From the NCBI RefSeq assembly GCF_001657485.1, contig NZ_LXFU01000024.1:248001-312000 (forward strand): a stretch of 64,000 nucleotides of DNA, in the 5' to 3' direction. A program made the position numbers and the translations under genes. This DNA is from Rhizobium sp. WYCCWR10014. Lineage in GTDB: Bacteria > Pseudomonadota > Alphaproteobacteria > Rhizobiales > Rhizobiaceae. This document shows positions 55,732-64,000 of this stretch, piece by piece (position 1 is the first letter of the stretch; each line of letters begins with the position of its first letter). Under the pieces are notes generated by a model, which did not search any database, was not told the origin of the DNA, and saw only the letters and a list, made by a program, of their open reading frames with translations.

Positions 55732-56907
55732 TCACACCGCCTCGCGCTCGACGAGGTCGCCTGCCATGTCCTTCTGCGTCGGACTCAGCAAACGTGTGCA
55801 GAGCAGGCTGACGAAAAGCGGCACCAGCAAGACCGCAAGCCCGGCGCGCAAGCCCAGGAGTTCGCCGAGAAAGCCGATGATCGGCGGCCCGATGAGAAAA
55901 CCGGTCAGGGCTGCGAAGGAGAGCGTCGCAACGCTTGAAGCGGGCGGGCGGTCAGTCAGCGAAGCAACGGCCGTCACCGCAAGCGGAAACCCGACCGAGA
56001 CACCGACACCAACTGCGGCAAAGCCGAGTAGCGCAAGCGGCGTCGCCGGTGCAAGGAGAACGACGAGCATGCCGGCAAGCGAGGCGATGCCGCAGCCACG
56101 GGCAATGGCAACCGCGCCGAAACGGCCTTTCATGTAATCACCGCTGAAGCGCCCCGCCGCAACCATGAAAGCGAAAACCGAATAACCGAGGCCGGTTTGC
56201 GCGCCTTCTGCATTCATGACATCGCGGAGGTAAACCGCCGACCAATCGGCCATCGCACCTTCGGTCATCGTCACGCCGAAGACAAAGGCGCAGATCCCGA
56301 GCAGAGCAAGACTGGGCAGCTTGAAGCCGGTCATTGCCTGCGAATTCTCCGCATGGTGACTTTCCGGCAATTTCGGCAGGCGCAGGCTGGCAATCAGCGC
56401 AGCCGGCAGGACGACGGGCGCCGTGATCAGAATCGACCAGTGCGGCGAAAGCCCGATGGCTATCGCACCAACGCCGATCAGGCTGCCGGCCATGATGCCG
56501 AAGCTCCAGAAGCCGTGGCAGCGGCTCATGATGATCAGCCCCGTCGCCTTCTCCGTCACATCGGCCTCGACATTCATGCCGAGTTCCACCGTCGAAAGCG
56601 CGACCCCAACGACAATCAAGGCGAAGAATAGAAGCATGGCGCTGGGCGCGAAGGCTGGAAGCGAAACCACGGCAAGAAAGAAAATGAAACCATAGATGAT
56701 CGCCATGCGCCCGCCGATGCGCGAGACGAGGCGGCCCGCAAACGGCAGGGTGATCAGCGTGCCGATCGGCAATCCCAGAAGTGCGACGGCGAGATCGGCG
56801 GTGCCGAGTTCAAGCTTCGCCTGGATATCAGGAATGCGCGGTAACCAGGCGCCAAAGGCTATCGGCTGCAGAAAGAAGATCAGCATGACAAGTCTTTGCA
56901 GCGGCAC
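55732..56907 (-). CDS. MFS transporter (YbjJ-like)
   Basis: 391 residues, 12 predicted helices. It resembles the YbjJ branch: PIAFGAWLPRIPDIQAKLELGTADLAVALLGLPIGTL, MSRCHGFWSFGIMAGSLIG and GVGVSVGFPLAVTAVA. Substrate unknown. I favour the GTG at 56907 because AAGGGATG lies upstream of it; the frame extends to 56979. It lies after murI on the same strand with a 96-base gap. Confidence 0.85.
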   Translation of the reverse strand: MPLQRLVMLIFFLQPIAFGAWLPRIPDIQAKLELGTADLAVALLGLPIGTLITLPFAGRLVSRIGGRMAIIYGFIFFLAVVSLPAFAPSAMLLFFALIVVGVALSTVELGMNVEADVTEKATGLIIMSRCHGFWSFGIMAGSLIGVGAIAIGLSPHWSILITAPVVLPAALIASLRLPKLPESHHAENSQAMTGFKLPSLALLGICAFVFGVTMTEGAMADWSAVYLRDVMNAEGAQTGLGYSVFAFMVAAGRFSGDYMKGRFGAVAIARGCGIASLAGMLVVLLAPATPLALLGFAAVGVGVSVGFPLAVTAVASLTDRPPASSVATLSFAALTGFLIGPPIIGFLGELLGLRAGLAVLLVPLFVSLLCTRLLSPTQKDMAGDLVEREAV

Positions 56908-57003
56908 GGCGCATCCCTTTATGTCTTGAACGGTAAACACCCGCCCGCGATTCCCCGCGGAGATCTTGCGCGATGACATCGGTGAAATAAAGCGCGCAGT
57001 GCC

Positions 57004-57807
57004 TTATCGCGTGCTGAGACCAAAACCCTGCATCAGTCGGCGCGTCGCAAAGTCGGGATTGCCGGATGTAAAGACGGCAAAGTCGAAATTATCGGGGTGA
57101 ACGGCATCGGCGATCTGCGGAACGAGTGTGCGCGCCCGCCGGGCAATGGCTTCTGCCGGATCCAGCCAGTCCACCGGCCAAGGCGCAAGCCGGCGGAAAA
57201 GATTGGCCATGAAGGGATAATGCGTGCAGGCGAGCACGACGATATCGGTCCTCTGACTGTCCTTCTCAACGAAGCATTGGTCGATTTCGGCAAGCACGGC
57301 GTCGTCGGAGACGGCATCACCGCGAATATAGGCCTCCGCCATGCGCGCCAGGTTCTCCGAGCCGACGAGGCGGACATGGCATTGCTGGGCGAAGGACTGG
57401 ATGAGATCGCGCGTATAGGCGCGCTTGACCGTGCCCGGCGTGGCGAGCACCGAGACCAAGCCGGAGCGCGTGCGCTCCGCCGCCGGTTTGATCGCCGGCA
57501 CGGTGCCGACGAAGGTCATCTGAGGAAAGGCGGCGCGCAGATCGGCACCAACCAGCGTAAAGGCGGTGTTGCAGGCGATGATGCAGACTTCGGGATCGTG
57601 CTCCTCGAGCAGCCGGCCGAAGAGGCCGATCACCCTCTCCTTCAGCGCCTGCTCCTCCCAGCCGCCATAGGGAAAGCCGGCATCGTCGGCGACATAGATG
57701 AAGCCGCGTTCCGGCATCAGCACGCGCGCCTCGCGCAAGACGGTCAGCCCGCCAATGCCGGAATCGAAGACGAGGACGGGTTTCAACTCATGCGTCGGCG
57801 CTGTCAT
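57004..57807 (-). CDS. murI: Glutamate racemase
   Basis: 267 residues. It makes D-glutamate for peptidoglycan. The two catalytic cysteines are in IACNTAFTL and LACTHYPF, and the substrate loop [14 protein letters not shown] is intact. Its start lies 20 bases inside the end of trmJ, so the two genes overlap and are coupled. Confidence 0.95.
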   Translation of the reverse strand: MTAPTHELKPVLVFDSGIGGLTVLREARVLMPERGFIYVADDAGFPYGGWEEQALKERVIGLFGRLLEEHDPEVCIIACNTAFTLVGADLRAAFPQMTFVGTVPAIKPAAERTRSGLVSVLATPGTVKRAYTRDLIQSFAQQCHVRLVGSENLARMAEAYIRGDAVSDDAVLAEIDQCFVEKDSQRTDIVVLACTHYPFMANLFRRLAPWPVDWLDPAEAIARRARTLVPQIADAVHPDNFDFAVFTSGNPDFATRRLMQGFGLSTR

Positions 57808-58618
57808 CTGGCGGTGTTTCCTTGGCCGCGGTCGGGAACCGGCCGCCGCGCGGGCTCTTGCGCGAGAAGCGGTCGAGGGAGGAGATGACGCCGCGCAACA
57901 CGCTGATTTCCTGTTCCGTGAAGGCCCGGCGGGATAGAACAGCGCGCAGATTGTCGATCATTTTCGGCTTTTTCCCGGCAGGATGGAAATAACCGCGCGC
58001 ATCGAGCGCATCTTCCAGCTGGTCGAACAGACCGAACAGCTGGTCCTTGGTCGAAGGCGTCTGCCCCATCGCCTGAAAAGGCACGGCGCCGAGATCCTCC
58101 ATGCCGGATTTCATCCATTCATACGACATCAGCAGCACCGCCTGGGCGATGTTCAGCGAAGCGAAGGCCGGATTGACGGGGAAAGTGACGATCTCGTCGG
58201 CAAGCGCCACCTCCTCGTTGGTCAGCCCCCAGCGCTCGCGCCCGAAGAGGATGCCGGTACCCTCGCCGGCACGGAACCTCGCCCGAAGCGTTTCGGCGGC
58301 GATGACCGGAGAGCGCACCGGCTTATAGCCGTCGCGCTCGCGCGCCGTCGTCGCATAGACAAAATTAAGATCGGCGACCGCCTGTTCCAGCGTGTCGTAG
58401 ACCTTGGTCGCCTCGATGACGTGATCGGCCTTGGAGGCAGTCGCCAGGGCTTTCTCGTTCGGCCAGCCGTCGCGCGGATTGACCAGGCGCAGTTCAGCAA
58501 GGCCGAAATTCGCCATGGCGCGCGCCACCATGCCGATATTCTCGCCCATCTGCGGCTCGACCAGAATAATGGCCGGGCCTTCGGCCAGAAGTTGACGCTC
58601 GCTGTTCGTGCCTGCCAT
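57788..58618 (-). CDS. trmJ: tRNA (Cm32/Um32) methyltransferase TrmJ
   Basis: 276 residues, SPOUT-fold methyltransferase methylating the 2'-O of nucleotide 32 of tRNA. Knot motifs: [44 protein letters not shown] and [14 protein letters not shown]. The C-terminal extension (about 165-276) is typical of TrmJ. The start at 58618 ([14 protein letters not shown]) follows the FUSC stop by 4 bases. With ttcA in this window, two enzymes modify tRNA position 32. Confidence 0.92.
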   Translation of the reverse strand: MAGTNSERQLLAEGPAIILVEPQMGENIGMVARAMANFGLAELRLVNPRDGWPNEKALATASKADHVIEATKVYDTLEQAVADLNFVYATTARERDGYKPVRSPVIAAETLRARFRAGEGTGILFGRERWGLTNEEVALADEIVTFPVNPAFASLNIAQAVLLMSYEWMKSGMEDLGAVPFQAMGQTPSTKDQLFGLFDQLEDALDARGYFHPAGKKPKMIDNLRAVLSRRAFTEQEISVLRGVISSLDRFSRKSPRGGRFPTAAKETPPDDSADA

Positions 58619-58622
58619 GGTT

Positions 58623-60662
58623 CTATCCCTGTTTCGAGCGCGCAATAGCCTCGCCCGGTGCAAACGGCAAGACGTCTGCGCTAGGATAGAGCCTTTCAAG
58701 CGCCGAACCGATCATTTCGAGCCCGAGTCTGGCGCCTTCGCGCGACAGCGGCAGGTGCCGCCCTGTCGTCCGCGACGCCTTGCGTTCGATGAAGAAACAG
58801 GTCGAGCCGCGCGGGGCCGCATCCTTCATCAGCGCCAGATCCGAAGCGATCAGCCTTTTCAGCTCGTCGGCATCGGCCCGCGCTGCGTAACTCTTCGCCA
58901 GGATCCGCGCCCAATAGGTGCAGGAGAGGAAGATCGCCAGCGTCTGGCGGATCTGGCCAGGCCGGGTCACCACCGACCAGGACGAGCCGAGCGGCCGCGC
59001 CGCCACCGTTACGTCGCGGTAGCAGGCATCGATCTTCTGTGACAGCGCAATCAGCGCAAAACCGCTCTTGCCTTCGCCGATCGCGCTCAACAACTCGTCC
59101 AGCGCCTGAAACCAGCGGGCGAGTGCCGCATCCAGCGCGCCGCGCGTGCGTGCGGGAAAGACCAGGAAGGCAACCGCCGTCCCGGCCACCGCGCCGATCA
59201 CGGTCTCGCCGATGCGCAGTTGCAGGAGATCAAGCGTCAGCACCCCGGTCATGCCGTAGACCAGGCAGAGCACGATCGAGATGAAGAAGGTCATTGTCGC
59301 ATAGGAAACCTGCAGGAAATAGAAGGCGAGGAAGATGCAGACGGCGGCGACCGGAATGGCGATATAAGGCTCGCCCGAAATCAGTGTCGCCAACACGAGA
59401 CCGATCGCAATGCCGAATACCGTGCCGAGCGAGCGCGACAGCGCTTTCATCGCCGTGTCGCCGCGCGAATTGGTATTGGTGAAGACGAGGAAGGAGGCGA
59501 GCACTGCCCAGAACCAGCGCTCGCGCGACAAGAGCAGGCCGAAGCCCATGGCGAGCGCCGAGGCGAGCGTGATCTGCAGCGCCGAGCGCAGCAGCGGATT
59601 GGCGAATGAAAAGTCGATCTTCTCAGGCTGCGCCATGTCCTTGACGGCATCGATGCCGGCAAAGCCGGAAGCCTGCCCCTCGCCAATCGCCTGCGTCAAT
59701 TGCTGCCGCGCCTCGCCGAGCCAGAGCAGCGCCCGCACGGTTTCGCCTTGCGGCTCGTCCTTGATGGCTTCCGCCATCCCCTCATAGATGGCGAGCTCAG
59801 CCTTGTCGGCCTCGATCACGGCATGGACGAGTGCAAAGGGCGGCAAGCTCTGGAAGCTCACCACGATCGCGCTTTCGGCAGCGAGATGCGCGTCGAAGAG
59901 CCGAATCGCCAGTTCCGCGGCGGGATCCGAAGCACCATCGAAGACGCCGGCCGGCGGACGTGGAATGAAGGTCTCGGCCATCAGCACCACTTCCTTCAGC
60001 CGGTCTTCCAGCTGGCGCAGCTCCTGCCGGTCGGCCTCGCCGATATGACCGCTGCCGGCAAGGGTGGCGAGCTTGAAGAGGATCTGGTTGATGCGCCCCC
60101 TGACGCTTTCGAGCGAGCGCAGCAGGTCGCGCCGCCAATCGTCGGGCAGAAGCACCGCCCTCACCAGATGGCCGACGAACACCGATACGACGGGGCCGAT
60201 CGCCACATCAGGCAGTTCGGCAAGGGAAGGCCGGAAATAAGACCCCATGAAATAGGAGGTGAAGGCGAACATGCCGATCGCAAAGCCGCGCGGCCCGAAC
60301 ACCCGCCCGGCCGATGCGAGCGCGATCACCACCAGGAAGACGAGATCCGAGAGAAAGCGGCGATCCTCGAGCTCCGCCGCAATGCCGACGACGGCAAGGC
60401 TCGCGGCACAGCCGAAAAGCCGCGTCACCAGCTGGCGCGAATTGCCCTTGTCGCGCACCGCCACCCCGCCCTCGATCGACAGCACGATGCCGAGACCGAA
60501 GGCCGCCGTCGGCAGCGGCACGATCAACATCTGGATGGCGAACAGGATGGCAAAGGAGAGGACGATCGTCAGCGTTACCCGCGAAGCCATGCGTAGGCGC
60601 GAAAGCGCCGGATCGTTGGCAAGCAGCCAGTCGCGGAACTGAAAACCGGAAAACAAATGCAA
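58623..60662 (-). CDS. FUSC-family efflux protein
   Basis: 679 residues. Two blocks of five to six membrane helices (about 25-180 and 350-510) alternate with two cytoplasmic regions, the layout of the FUSC/aromatic-acid exporter (AaeB) family. The N-terminal LTIVLSFAILFAIQMLIVPLPTAAFGLG and the second-block YISIAIPVAAVCIFLAFYFLQ-like segments are typical. It may export aromatic acids or fusaric-acid-like compounds. It starts at TTG with GAGGG upstream and is the first gene of FUSC-trmJ-murI. Confidence 0.85.
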   Translation of the reverse strand: MHLFSGFQFRDWLLANDPALSRLRMASRVTLTIVLSFAILFAIQMLIVPLPTAAFGLGIVLSIEGGVAVRDKGNSRQLVTRLFGCAASLAVVGIAAELEDRRFLSDLVFLVVIALASAGRVFGPRGFAIGMFAFTSYFMGSYFRPSLAELPDVAIGPVVSVFVGHLVRAVLLPDDWRRDLLRSLESVRGRINQILFKLATLAGSGHIGEADRQELRQLEDRLKEVVLMAETFIPRPPAGVFDGASDPAAELAIRLFDAHLAAESAIVVSFQSLPPFALVHAVIEADKAELAIYEGMAEAIKDEPQGETVRALLWLGEARQQLTQAIGEGQASGFAGIDAVKDMAQPEKIDFSFANPLLRSALQITLASALAMGFGLLLSRERWFWAVLASFLVFTNTNSRGDTAMKALSRSLGTVFGIAIGLVLATLISGEPYIAIPVAAVCIFLAFYFLQVSYATMTFFISIVLCLVYGMTGVLTLDLLQLRIGETVIGAVAGTAVAFLVFPARTRGALDAALARWFQALDELLSAIGEGKSGFALIALSQKIDACYRDVTVAARPLGSSWSVVTRPGQIRQTLAIFLSCTYWARILAKSYAARADADELKRLIASDLALMKDAAPRGSTCFFIERKASRTTGRHLPLSREGARLGLEMIGSALERLYPSADVLPFAPGEAIARSKQG

Positions 60663-60758
60663 GAGCCCTCATGCCGCCCAGGGATCAACAGATACCGCCG
60701 CAAGAGCGGAAATCAAACCGCCCGAGATCGAATCTCGATGCTCTTGAATGTCGCGCGC

Positions 60759-61286
60759 CTATTGGCCCTTGGCAATCAGCGCCATCGTTGTCTTCATGGA
60801 ATCGCGCGCCTGCGTTTCGATATTCTCGGTGACGATATCGTCGATGACGGGCTTGCCGCCCTCCTCGACCACCTCGAAACGAACGGTCGTATAGTCCTTG
60901 GCATCGGGCGCATCCGAGCAGGCGGATTTCTTGAAGCGCACGGTCACCTCGGCCACGCCGTCGACCACAGGCGCTGCCGCCATCGTCAGATCCTCCAGCG
61001 GGCAAGCATCCTGACCGTTGACGATGACGTCGTAGTCGAAGGGCGAAATGCCGTCGTCGTCAATGGCGGGAAATTGCGCCGCCGCCTGGTATTTCGCGAC
61101 GAAATCGCGGCTGTAGAGACGGTCGAGCCGGCTCGCGTCGAAGATGTCGGTCCAGTCGCTGTTATTGTCGGCCCAGTTGCTCCTGGTCGCGTCCATGATC
61201 TCCTTCACGGGAGCGGTGATATCGGCGGCGTGGCCGATGCCGGAAAAGGCGATAAGGCTTGCGATAACAACGGCGATTGTCTTCAT
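60759..61286 (-). CDS. Small exported protein, unknown function
   Basis: 175 residues. A signal peptide (MKTIAVVIASLIAFSGIGHAAD) is followed by an NTF2-like alpha/beta sequence with DIFDASRLDRLYSRDFVAKYQAAAQFP and YDVIVNGQDACPLEDLTM; two cysteines (DACPLE and KSACSDA) may form a disulfide. It resembles DUF3828-type proteins in pattern but I do not assign it firmly. It lies downstream of nothing on its strand and is divergent from icd. The ribosome site is weak. Confidence 0.75.
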   Translation of the reverse strand: MKTIAVVIASLIAFSGIGHAADITAPVKEIMDATRSNWADNNSDWTDIFDASRLDRLYSRDFVAKYQAAAQFPAIDDDGISPFDYDVIVNGQDACPLEDLTMAAAPVVDGVAEVTVRFKKSACSDAPDAKDYTTVRFEVVEEGGKPVIDDIVTENIETQARDSMKTTMALIAKGQ

Positions 61287-61473
61287 GGTCGAATGTCCGG
61301 AGCGGCAGATCGAGGCGGACACTAGCCAAATTCCAGCACTTGGCAATGGCGGCAAAAACGCATTGTCGAGCCCCTTGCAGCTTTGCGTTCCCTGATCACA
61401 ATGCTATAGCGCTCCTCATCATATCACCCACCCGGGACGCCGGTCCCCATTGAAGCTCGAACGAGGCAGATAC

Positions 61474-62685
61474 ATGAACAAGATCAAGGTCGCCAATCCC
61501 GTCGCCGATCTCGACGGCGATGAAATGACGCGCATCATTTGGCAGCTTATCAAGGACAAGCTGATCCATCCGTATCTCGACCTCGACATCGACTATTTCG
61601 ACCTGTCCGTCGAAAACCGCGACGCCACCAACGACCAGGTCACCGTCGACGCCGCCAATGCCATCAAGAAGTATGGCGTCGGCATCAAGTGCGCGACGAT
61701 CACGCCGGACGAAGACCGCGTCAAGGAATTCAATCTCAAGCAGATGTGGAAGAGCCCGAACGGCACAATCCGCAACATTCTCGGCGGCGTCATCTTCCGC
61801 GAGCCGATCATTTGCCAGAACGTGCCGCGCCTGGTTCCCGGTTGGACCAAGCCGATCGTTGTCGGCCGCCATGCCTTCGGCGACCAGTACCGTGCCACCG
61901 ACTTCCGCTTCCCCGGCAAGGGCAAACTGACGATCAAGTTCGTCGGCGAAGACGGCACGGTTATCGAGAAGGACGTCTTCGACGCCCCCGGCTCGGGCGT
62001 TGCCATGGCCATGTACAATCTCGACGAGTCGATCCGCGAATTCGCCCGCGCCTCGATGATGTACGGCCTGATGCGCAAATGGCCGGTTTACCTGTCGACC
62101 AAGAACACCATTCTCAAGGCCTATGACGGTCGCTTCAAGGATATCTTCGAAGAGATCTACCAGACCGAATTCAAGGATCAGTTCAAGGAAGTCGGCATCA
62201 CCTACGAACACCGCCTGATCGACGACATGGTCGCCTCGGCGCTGAAGTGGTCGGGCGGTTATGTGTGGGCCTGCAAGAACTACGACGGCGACGTCCAGTC
62301 CGACACGGTCGCCCAGGGCTTCGGCTCGCTCGGCCTGATGACCTCGGTTCTCTTGACGCCGGATGGCAAGACGGTCGAAGCCGAAGCCGCCCACGGCACG
62401 GTGACCCGCCACTACCGCCAGCATCAGAAGGGCCAGGAAACATCGACGAACTCGATCGCCTCGATCTTCGCCTGGACCCGTGGTCTCGCCCACCGCGCCA
62501 AGCTCGACGACAATGCCGAACTGGCAAAGTTTTCCACCACGCTGGAAAAGGTCTGCGTCGACACCGTCGAATCCGGCTTCATGACCAAGGATCTCGCCCT
62601 GCTCATCGGACCCGATCAGCCGTGGCTCTCCACCACAGCTTTCCTCGACAAGATCGACGAGAACCTGCAGAAGGCAATGGCTTAA
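61474..62685 (+). CDS. icd: NADP-dependent isocitrate dehydrogenase
   Basis: 403 residues, monomer-fold dimeric IDH of the eukaryote-like (type II) class common in alphaproteobacteria. It makes 2-oxoglutarate and NADPH in the TCA cycle. Signatures: [37 protein letters not shown], and [25 protein letters not shown] with the substrate and metal aspartates. The ATG at 61474 ([10 protein letters not shown]) has GAGG upstream; the frame extends to 61450. A strong terminator follows. Confidence 0.97.
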   Translation: MNKIKVANPVADLDGDEMTRIIWQLIKDKLIHPYLDLDIDYFDLSVENRDATNDQVTVDAANAIKKYGVGIKCATITPDEDRVKEFNLKQMWKSPNGTIRNILGGVIFREPIICQNVPRLVPGWTKPIVVGRHAFGDQYRATDFRFPGKGKLTIKFVGEDGTVIEKDVFDAPGSGVAMAMYNLDESIREFARASMMYGLMRKWPVYLSTKNTILKAYDGRFKDIFEEIYQTEFKDQFKEVGITYEHRLIDDMVASALKWSGGYVWACKNYDGDVQSDTVAQGFGSLGLMTSVLLTPDGKTVEAEAAHGTVTRHYRQHQKGQETSTNSIASIFAWTRGLAHRAKLDDNAELAKFSTTLEKVCVDTVESGFMTKDLALLIGPDQPWLSTTAFLDKIDENLQKAMA

Positions 62686-62708
62686 GCCGGTCTTTTCGGT
62701 ATAGCATT

Positions 62709-62737
62709 GAAACGGCGGGGATTTCCCCGCCGTTTTC
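62709..62737 (+). terminator. Terminator of icd
   Basis: Stem AACGGCGGGG (62711-62720) with CCCCGCCGTT (62725-62734), four-base ATTT loop, then TTTTC. It lies 24 bases after the icd stop. Confidence 0.9.
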
Positions 62738-62755
62738 ATTTGCGAGGATGACCCG

Positions 62756-63202
62756 ATGACGGCAACCGTGCGCCCGCTGGAACCCTTTGACCGCGCCGGC
62801 TGGGAACCCTTATGGGCGGCCTATCAGCGCTTCTACGAAGTGGTCATCCCGCCTGAAACCACGGATCTCACCTGGGCTCGCTTTCTCGATCCTGACGAGC
62901 CCATGCATGCACTCGGCGCCTTTGACGAAGACGGCCGCCTCGTCGGCATCGTCCATGCCGTCTTTCACCGCTCCTGCTGGCTGCCGCAATGGACCTGCTA
63001 TTTGCAGGATCTCTATGTCGACAACAGCCAGCGCGGGCTCGGCGCCGGTGCAGCTCTGATCGAGGCGGTCGCCGATCTCGCGCGCGCAAACGGTGCAGGC
63101 AGGCTCTATTGGATGACCCACGAAACGAATGCAACGGCCCGCCGGCTCTACGACAGGATCGCCGAGCGCTCCGGCTTCATCCAGTATCGCAAGCCGCTCT
63201 GA
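62756..63202 (+). CDS. GNAT N-acetyltransferase
   Basis: 148 residues. The acetyl-CoA loop is NSQRGLGAGAALIEAV, and the C-terminal THETNATARRLYDRIAERSGFIQYRK is typical of the small-molecule GNAT family. The substrate is unknown. It starts right after the icd terminator, so it needs its own promoter. Confidence 0.87.
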   Translation: MTATVRPLEPFDRAGWEPLWAAYQRFYEVVIPPETTDLTWARFLDPDEPMHALGAFDEDGRLVGIVHAVFHRSCWLPQWTCYLQDLYVDNSQRGLGAGAALIEAVADLARANGAGRLYWMTHETNATARRLYDRIAERSGFIQYRKPL

Positions 63203-63279
63203 CGACTGGGGCTTGCAGGCAGACATCGCTGCCCTATTGATTCCGTGGGATGGAATAACGGGAACACGAGGAGGATTTC

Positions 63280-63906
63280 ATGACCGAGGAACTGGTATTC
63301 TATACGAACCCAATGTCGCGCGGCCGCATCGCGCGCTGGATGCTGGAGGAGATCGGCCAGCCCTACCGCACCGAATACCTGACCTTCGGCGAGACGATGA
63401 AAGCGCCCAAATATCTCGCGGTCAATCCGATGGGCAAGGTGCCGGCGATCCGCCATGGCGATACGATCGTCACCGAATGCGCGGCGATCTGCGCCTATCT
63501 CGCCGAAACCTTCCCTGAGAAAGCGCTGGCGCCGAGACCGGAAGAGCGTGCGCGCTATTACCGCTGGATGTTCTTTGCCGCCGGTCCTCTCGAATCGGCG
63601 GTGACGATGAAGACTCTCGGCTTCGAAATTCCGAAGGAACGCCTGCGTATGGCCGGCTGCGGCGGTTTCAACGACGTCATGGATACATTGGAGAAAGCCG
63701 TCTCCGCTTCGACCTACATCGCCGGCGAGCGCTTCACCGCCGCCGACGTCTATGTCGGCTCCCATATCGGCTGGGGCATCGGATTTGGCGGCATCGAAAG
63801 ACGCCAGGCCTTCCTCGACTATGTCGGCCGCATCAGCCAGCGTGAGGCCTACAAGCGGGCCAACGCCCTTGATGACGAAGCCGTCAAGACCATGCAGGCC
63901 GCCTGA
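63280..63906 (+). CDS. Glutathione S-transferase family protein
   Basis: 208 residues. The thioredoxin-like N-terminal domain has the serine-type first strand FYTNPMSRGRIARWMLEEIG, the cis-proline NPMGKVPA and ECAAICAYLAETFPE, and a helical C-terminal domain follows (FTAADVYVGSHIGWG). It may conjugate glutathione to electrophiles or serve as a redox protein. A GAGGAGG ribosome site precedes the ATG. Confidence 0.93.
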   Translation: MTEELVFYTNPMSRGRIARWMLEEIGQPYRTEYLTFGETMKAPKYLAVNPMGKVPAIRHGDTIVTECAAICAYLAETFPEKALAPRPEERARYYRWMFFAAGPLESAVTMKTLGFEIPKERLRMAGCGGFNDVMDTLEKAVSASTYIAGERFTAADVYVGSHIGWGIGFGGIERRQAFLDYVGRISQREAYKRANALDDEAVKTMQAA

Positions 63907-63914
63907 GTCTCAAA

Positions 63915-63936
63915 GGCGCGGCGGATCCGCCGCGCC
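63915..63936. terminator. Perfect 22-bp palindrome, possible bidirectional terminator
   Basis: GGCGCGGCGGATCCGCCGCGCC is fully palindromic, between the GST stop and the stop of the minus-strand gene at the right edge. No T tract follows on either strand, so it may act only as a stabilising hairpin. Confidence 0.45.
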
Positions 63937-63949
63937 CCGATCGACGGCA

Positions 63950-64000
63950 TCAGGCGAGCGGCATGTGAATGTCCGTTAGAAGCTCGGTCGGCGATACCTC
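63950..64000 (-). CDS. C-terminal fragment of a minus-strand gene
   Basis: The last 16 codons of an open frame, ending EVSPTELLTDIHMPLA then TGA, run in from the right edge. Third positions fit coding sequence, but the fragment is too short to name. Confidence 0.4.
   Translation of the reverse strand, partial: EVSPTELLTDIHMPLA

Overview
The window looks like chromosome from a fast-growing rhizobium, most likely of the Rhizobium leguminosarum/etli group. The evidence is high G+C with strong G/C third positions, a suf operon in the rhizobial order sufS2-sufB-sufC-sufD-sufS1-sufT-sufA, an upstream region with both an Irr-type and a RirA-type iron operator, and several short palindromic mosaic repeats of the RIME type known from rhizobia. 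I identify this from remembered family and genome features, not from a search. Almost all genes are housekeeping or conserved chromosomal genes. I see no tRNA, rRNA, prophage, transposase or CRISPR array.

Layout. 1-7122 (minus) is the SUF iron-sulfur assembly operon, split between sufB and sufC by a 427-bp unit made of a GIY-YIG nuclease gene bounded by exact 29-bp inverted repeats. 7123-7339 is its iron-responsive promoter. 7340-12363 holds a hydrolase, a membrane acyltransferase, anmK with a GNAT gene, and tyrS. 12426-18071 holds a small exported protein, a GH13 enzyme and a giant AsmA/YhdP-like protein. 18197-23371 holds a peroxiredoxin and a ferritin-like partner, an M23 envelope peptidase, a DEAD-box helicase, a Nudix protein and a TfoX-like protein. 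23470-30847 holds a flavin reductase, an orphan periplasmic binding protein, a coupled rpe/DUF2259/membrane trio, purB, an iron permease, a DUF2189 membrane protein and an RBBP9-like hydrolase. 30944-33241 is a PAS-GGDEF-EAL protein.

33491-45733 is a purine and redox block: purC, purS, an inserted kptA, purQ, then a lipoprotein, a DUF1127 protein, a MocR regulator, a PagL-like protein and an aconitase-X gene, then purL, bolA and, after an insertion, grxD. 45829-53054 holds two tandem Bcr/CflA-type transporters, a BAAT-like hydrolase, two tandem inositol-monophosphatase-family genes, ttcA and glsA. 53157-53974 is rpsD with a long structured leader. 53999-61286 (minus) holds a HerA/DUF87-type ATPase, a transporter, FUSC-trmJ-murI and an exported protein. 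61474-63906 holds icd, a GNAT gene and a glutathione S-transferase.

Themes. Iron-sulfur and redox biology recurs: the suf operon, BolA and monothiol glutaredoxin, peroxiredoxin, and iron permease. Purine genes purB, purC, purS, purQ and purL are spread over 16 kb and two accessory genes have entered among them. The most unusual signals are the nuclease/inverted-repeat unit inside the suf operon, the hairpin-rich rpsD leader with a possible Shine-Dalgarno blocker, the RNA 2'-phosphotransferase gene lodged between purS and purQ, and a near-leaderless promoter for the MocR regulator.
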